Position numbers and translations under genes: made by a program
In this document: one piece after another, positions 5,115 through 5,744 of the stretch
Layout: the number at the start of each line of letters is the position of its first letter
Position numbering within the stretch: the first letter of the stretch is position 1
Notes under the pieces: generated by a model
Databases searched by the model: none
What the model saw: only the letters and a program-made list of their open reading frames with translations
What the model was told of the DNA's origin: nothing
DNA from: an uncultured Clostridia bacterium
GTDB lineage: Bacteria > Bacillota > Clostridia > Oscillospirales > CAG-272
Assembly: GCA_904501865.1 (NCBI GenBank)
Contig: CAJGCF010000078.1
Location: 1 to 5,744, forward strand
Reading direction: 5' to 3'
DNA: 5,744 bases

Positions 5115-5663
5115 TTATTTTTTCTTTTTTCTTCTGCTCTCTCTGTTGAGCGCCTTTATGTATGCAAAGGTCTTTTCTTCTCCATCACGGGCAAGCATTT
5201 CAAGCCATTCCTCAAGGATATCCGCCGTGCTCTCGTGCATTTTTGCGCGCGCGTTACCGCGCTTGTAATACTCAAGCGCTGAGGAGTCCTTGTAAGCATT
5301 ACCCTGATATATCTTGCTTGCGGCGACCCTGTCGCAGAACATCTCCGTCAGATAGCGCAAGGGCATAGGCACTGGTTCATATTTCTTAGTCTGCATATTG
5401 AGGTCTACCCAATACTCAAAATGGTGCTTATTTCTGCCCTTATGATGCATCCACGCCATAGAATATCCGAAAAGCTCTCTTTCCTTTTCGTTGGGGCTTC
5501 TCGTACCGAGATAATATTTAGCACCGGGGACAAATTCGGCAAGACTGTATTTGGAAAGGTCGTGAAAAAGTCCGCCAAAGCCTATACCCGCCTTGAAGCA
5601 ATGGGCTATGACCTTGTGTCTGTGCTTTGTTATAGTTACAAAATGCTTTATCGGATGCGCCAT
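5115..5663 (-). CDS. DUF5662 family protein with HD-like motifs
   Basis: A 182-residue soluble protein I recognise as DUF5662, a Firmicute family without established function that is sometimes mislabelled as catalase. Numbering from the ATG at 5663, the N-terminal third is rich in His (HPIKHF, TKHRHK, AHCFKAG), followed by GLFHDLSKYS with His34-Asp35, then WMHHKGRNKHH (71-81), then MFCDRVAASK with Asp111. A His-Asp pair in HDxxK, flanked by further His and a late Asp, recalls HD-domain metal phosphohydrolases; this is a resemblance, not proof of activity. There is no signal peptide or membrane segment. It ends in a basic tail, RESRRKKKK. The ATG is chosen because AAAGGGAG lies 8 bases before it; a GTG three codons earlier (5672) touches that site. 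It has no functional link to the carboxypeptidase beyond being adjacent and in the same direction. Confidence 0.85.
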   Translation of the reverse strand: MAHPIKHFVTITKHRHKVIAHCFKAGIGFGGLFHDLSKYSLAEFVPGAKYYLGTRSPNEKERELFGYSMAWMHHKGRNKHHFEYWVDLNMQTKKYEPVPMPLRYLTEMFCDRVAASKIYQGNAYKDSSALEYYKRGNARAKMHESTADILEEWLEMLARDGEEKTFAYIKALNRESRRKKKK

Positions 5664-5671
5664 TGTATGCA

Positions 5672-5679
5672 CTCCCTTT
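5672..5679 (-). promoter_or_regulatory. Ribosome binding site that sets the DUF5662 gene start
   Basis: AAAGGGAG on the minus strand, 8 bases before the ATG at 5663. The alternative GTG at 5672 overlaps it and so is unlikely. Confidence 0.7.
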
Positions 5680-5735
5680 ATTTTTTATTTTTTGGATATC
5701 ATACGGAATAAGGCTACAACTATCATTCCCTCATA

Positions 5736-5744
5736 ATTATATCA
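5736..5744 (-). promoter_or_regulatory. Extended -10 box upstream of the DUF5662 gene (promoter cut by the window edge)
   Basis: TGATATAAT on the minus strand gives a perfect TATAAT (5741-5736) with a TGn extension, as in the pgi and P-loop gene promoters. Any -35 box would lie outside the window. The start would be near 5729, with a leader of about 66 bases. That leader can form a 7-bp stem with one wobble (GGAATGA with TTATTCC, within 5729-5705) and ends in an A-rich stretch before the ribosome binding site. Confidence 0.55.

Noticed and set aside
5077..5130. A AAA AAG slippery heptamer (5130-5124) near the end of the DUF5662 gene, in the reading frame needed for -1 frameshifting, with a hairpin downstream; the shifted product would gain 14 residues.
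   Set aside because: The gap to the hairpin is about 23 bases, longer than the usual 5-10, the normal stop comes only two codons after the heptamer, and the run simply encodes a lysine tail.
5100..5149. Short plus-strand frame beginning with ATG at 5105 (MNIFIFSFFFCSLC) after an AGAGGTGAGG stretch.
   Set aside because: The ribosome-like site is a mirror of the inverted repeat, lies too close to the ATG, and the frame is the antisense of the lysine-rich end of the DUF5662 gene.

Overview
The window looks like an ordinary chromosomal stretch from a low-to-mid GC Firmicute, most likely a clostridial gut-type bacterium. The reasons are the strong AGGAGG-type ribosome binding sites, the sigma-A promoters with extended -10 boxes (TGnTATAAT), a 445-residue bacterial-type glucose-6-phosphate isomerase, an AlaR-AlaT pair like the one in Bacillus, and two protein families (DUF5662 and a small P-loop protein) that I associate with Clostridia. 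The organism call is inference from style and families only.

All genes lie on the minus strand and read from right to left. Coding density is high and no gap exceeds about 130 bases. In order of transcription: a DUF5662 protein with an HD-like motif (5663-5115); a secreted, membrane-anchored D-alanyl-D-alanine carboxypeptidase (5057-3861); glucose-6-phosphate isomerase, pgi (3733-2396); a 135-residue P-loop NTPase of unknown function (2267-1860); an Lrp/AsnC-family regulator (1762-1280) overlapping an alanine-type aminotransferase (1280-108), which together resemble the alaR-alaT pair; and the first 19 codons of a further gene leaving the window at base 1.

The genes share direction but do not look like one operon. 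Convincing promoters precede pgi and the P-loop gene, a plausible one precedes alaR, and a -10 box precedes the DUF5662 gene at the right edge. Only alaR-alaT is clearly co-translated (stop and start overlap). The physiology is core metabolism plus wall maintenance: AlaT makes L-alanine, the carboxypeptidase trims terminal D-alanine from peptidoglycan stem peptides, and Pgi links glycolysis to fructose-6-phosphate, from which amino sugars are made. Common regulation is not shown.

I see no mobile element, CRISPR array, tRNA, rRNA or defence system. The most interesting non-coding signals are three leader hairpins: a perfect 11-bp stem at the predicted 5' end of the alaR-alaT mRNA; a 9-bp stem in the pgi leader whose only imperfect pair is a G-U wobble on the transcribed strand; and a 12-bp stem between the DUF5662 and carboxypeptidase genes that can act as a terminator, hides the carboxypeptidase ribosome binding site, and carries TATAAT in its loop. 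The best candidates for undescribed protein function are the small P-loop protein and the DUF5662 protein.
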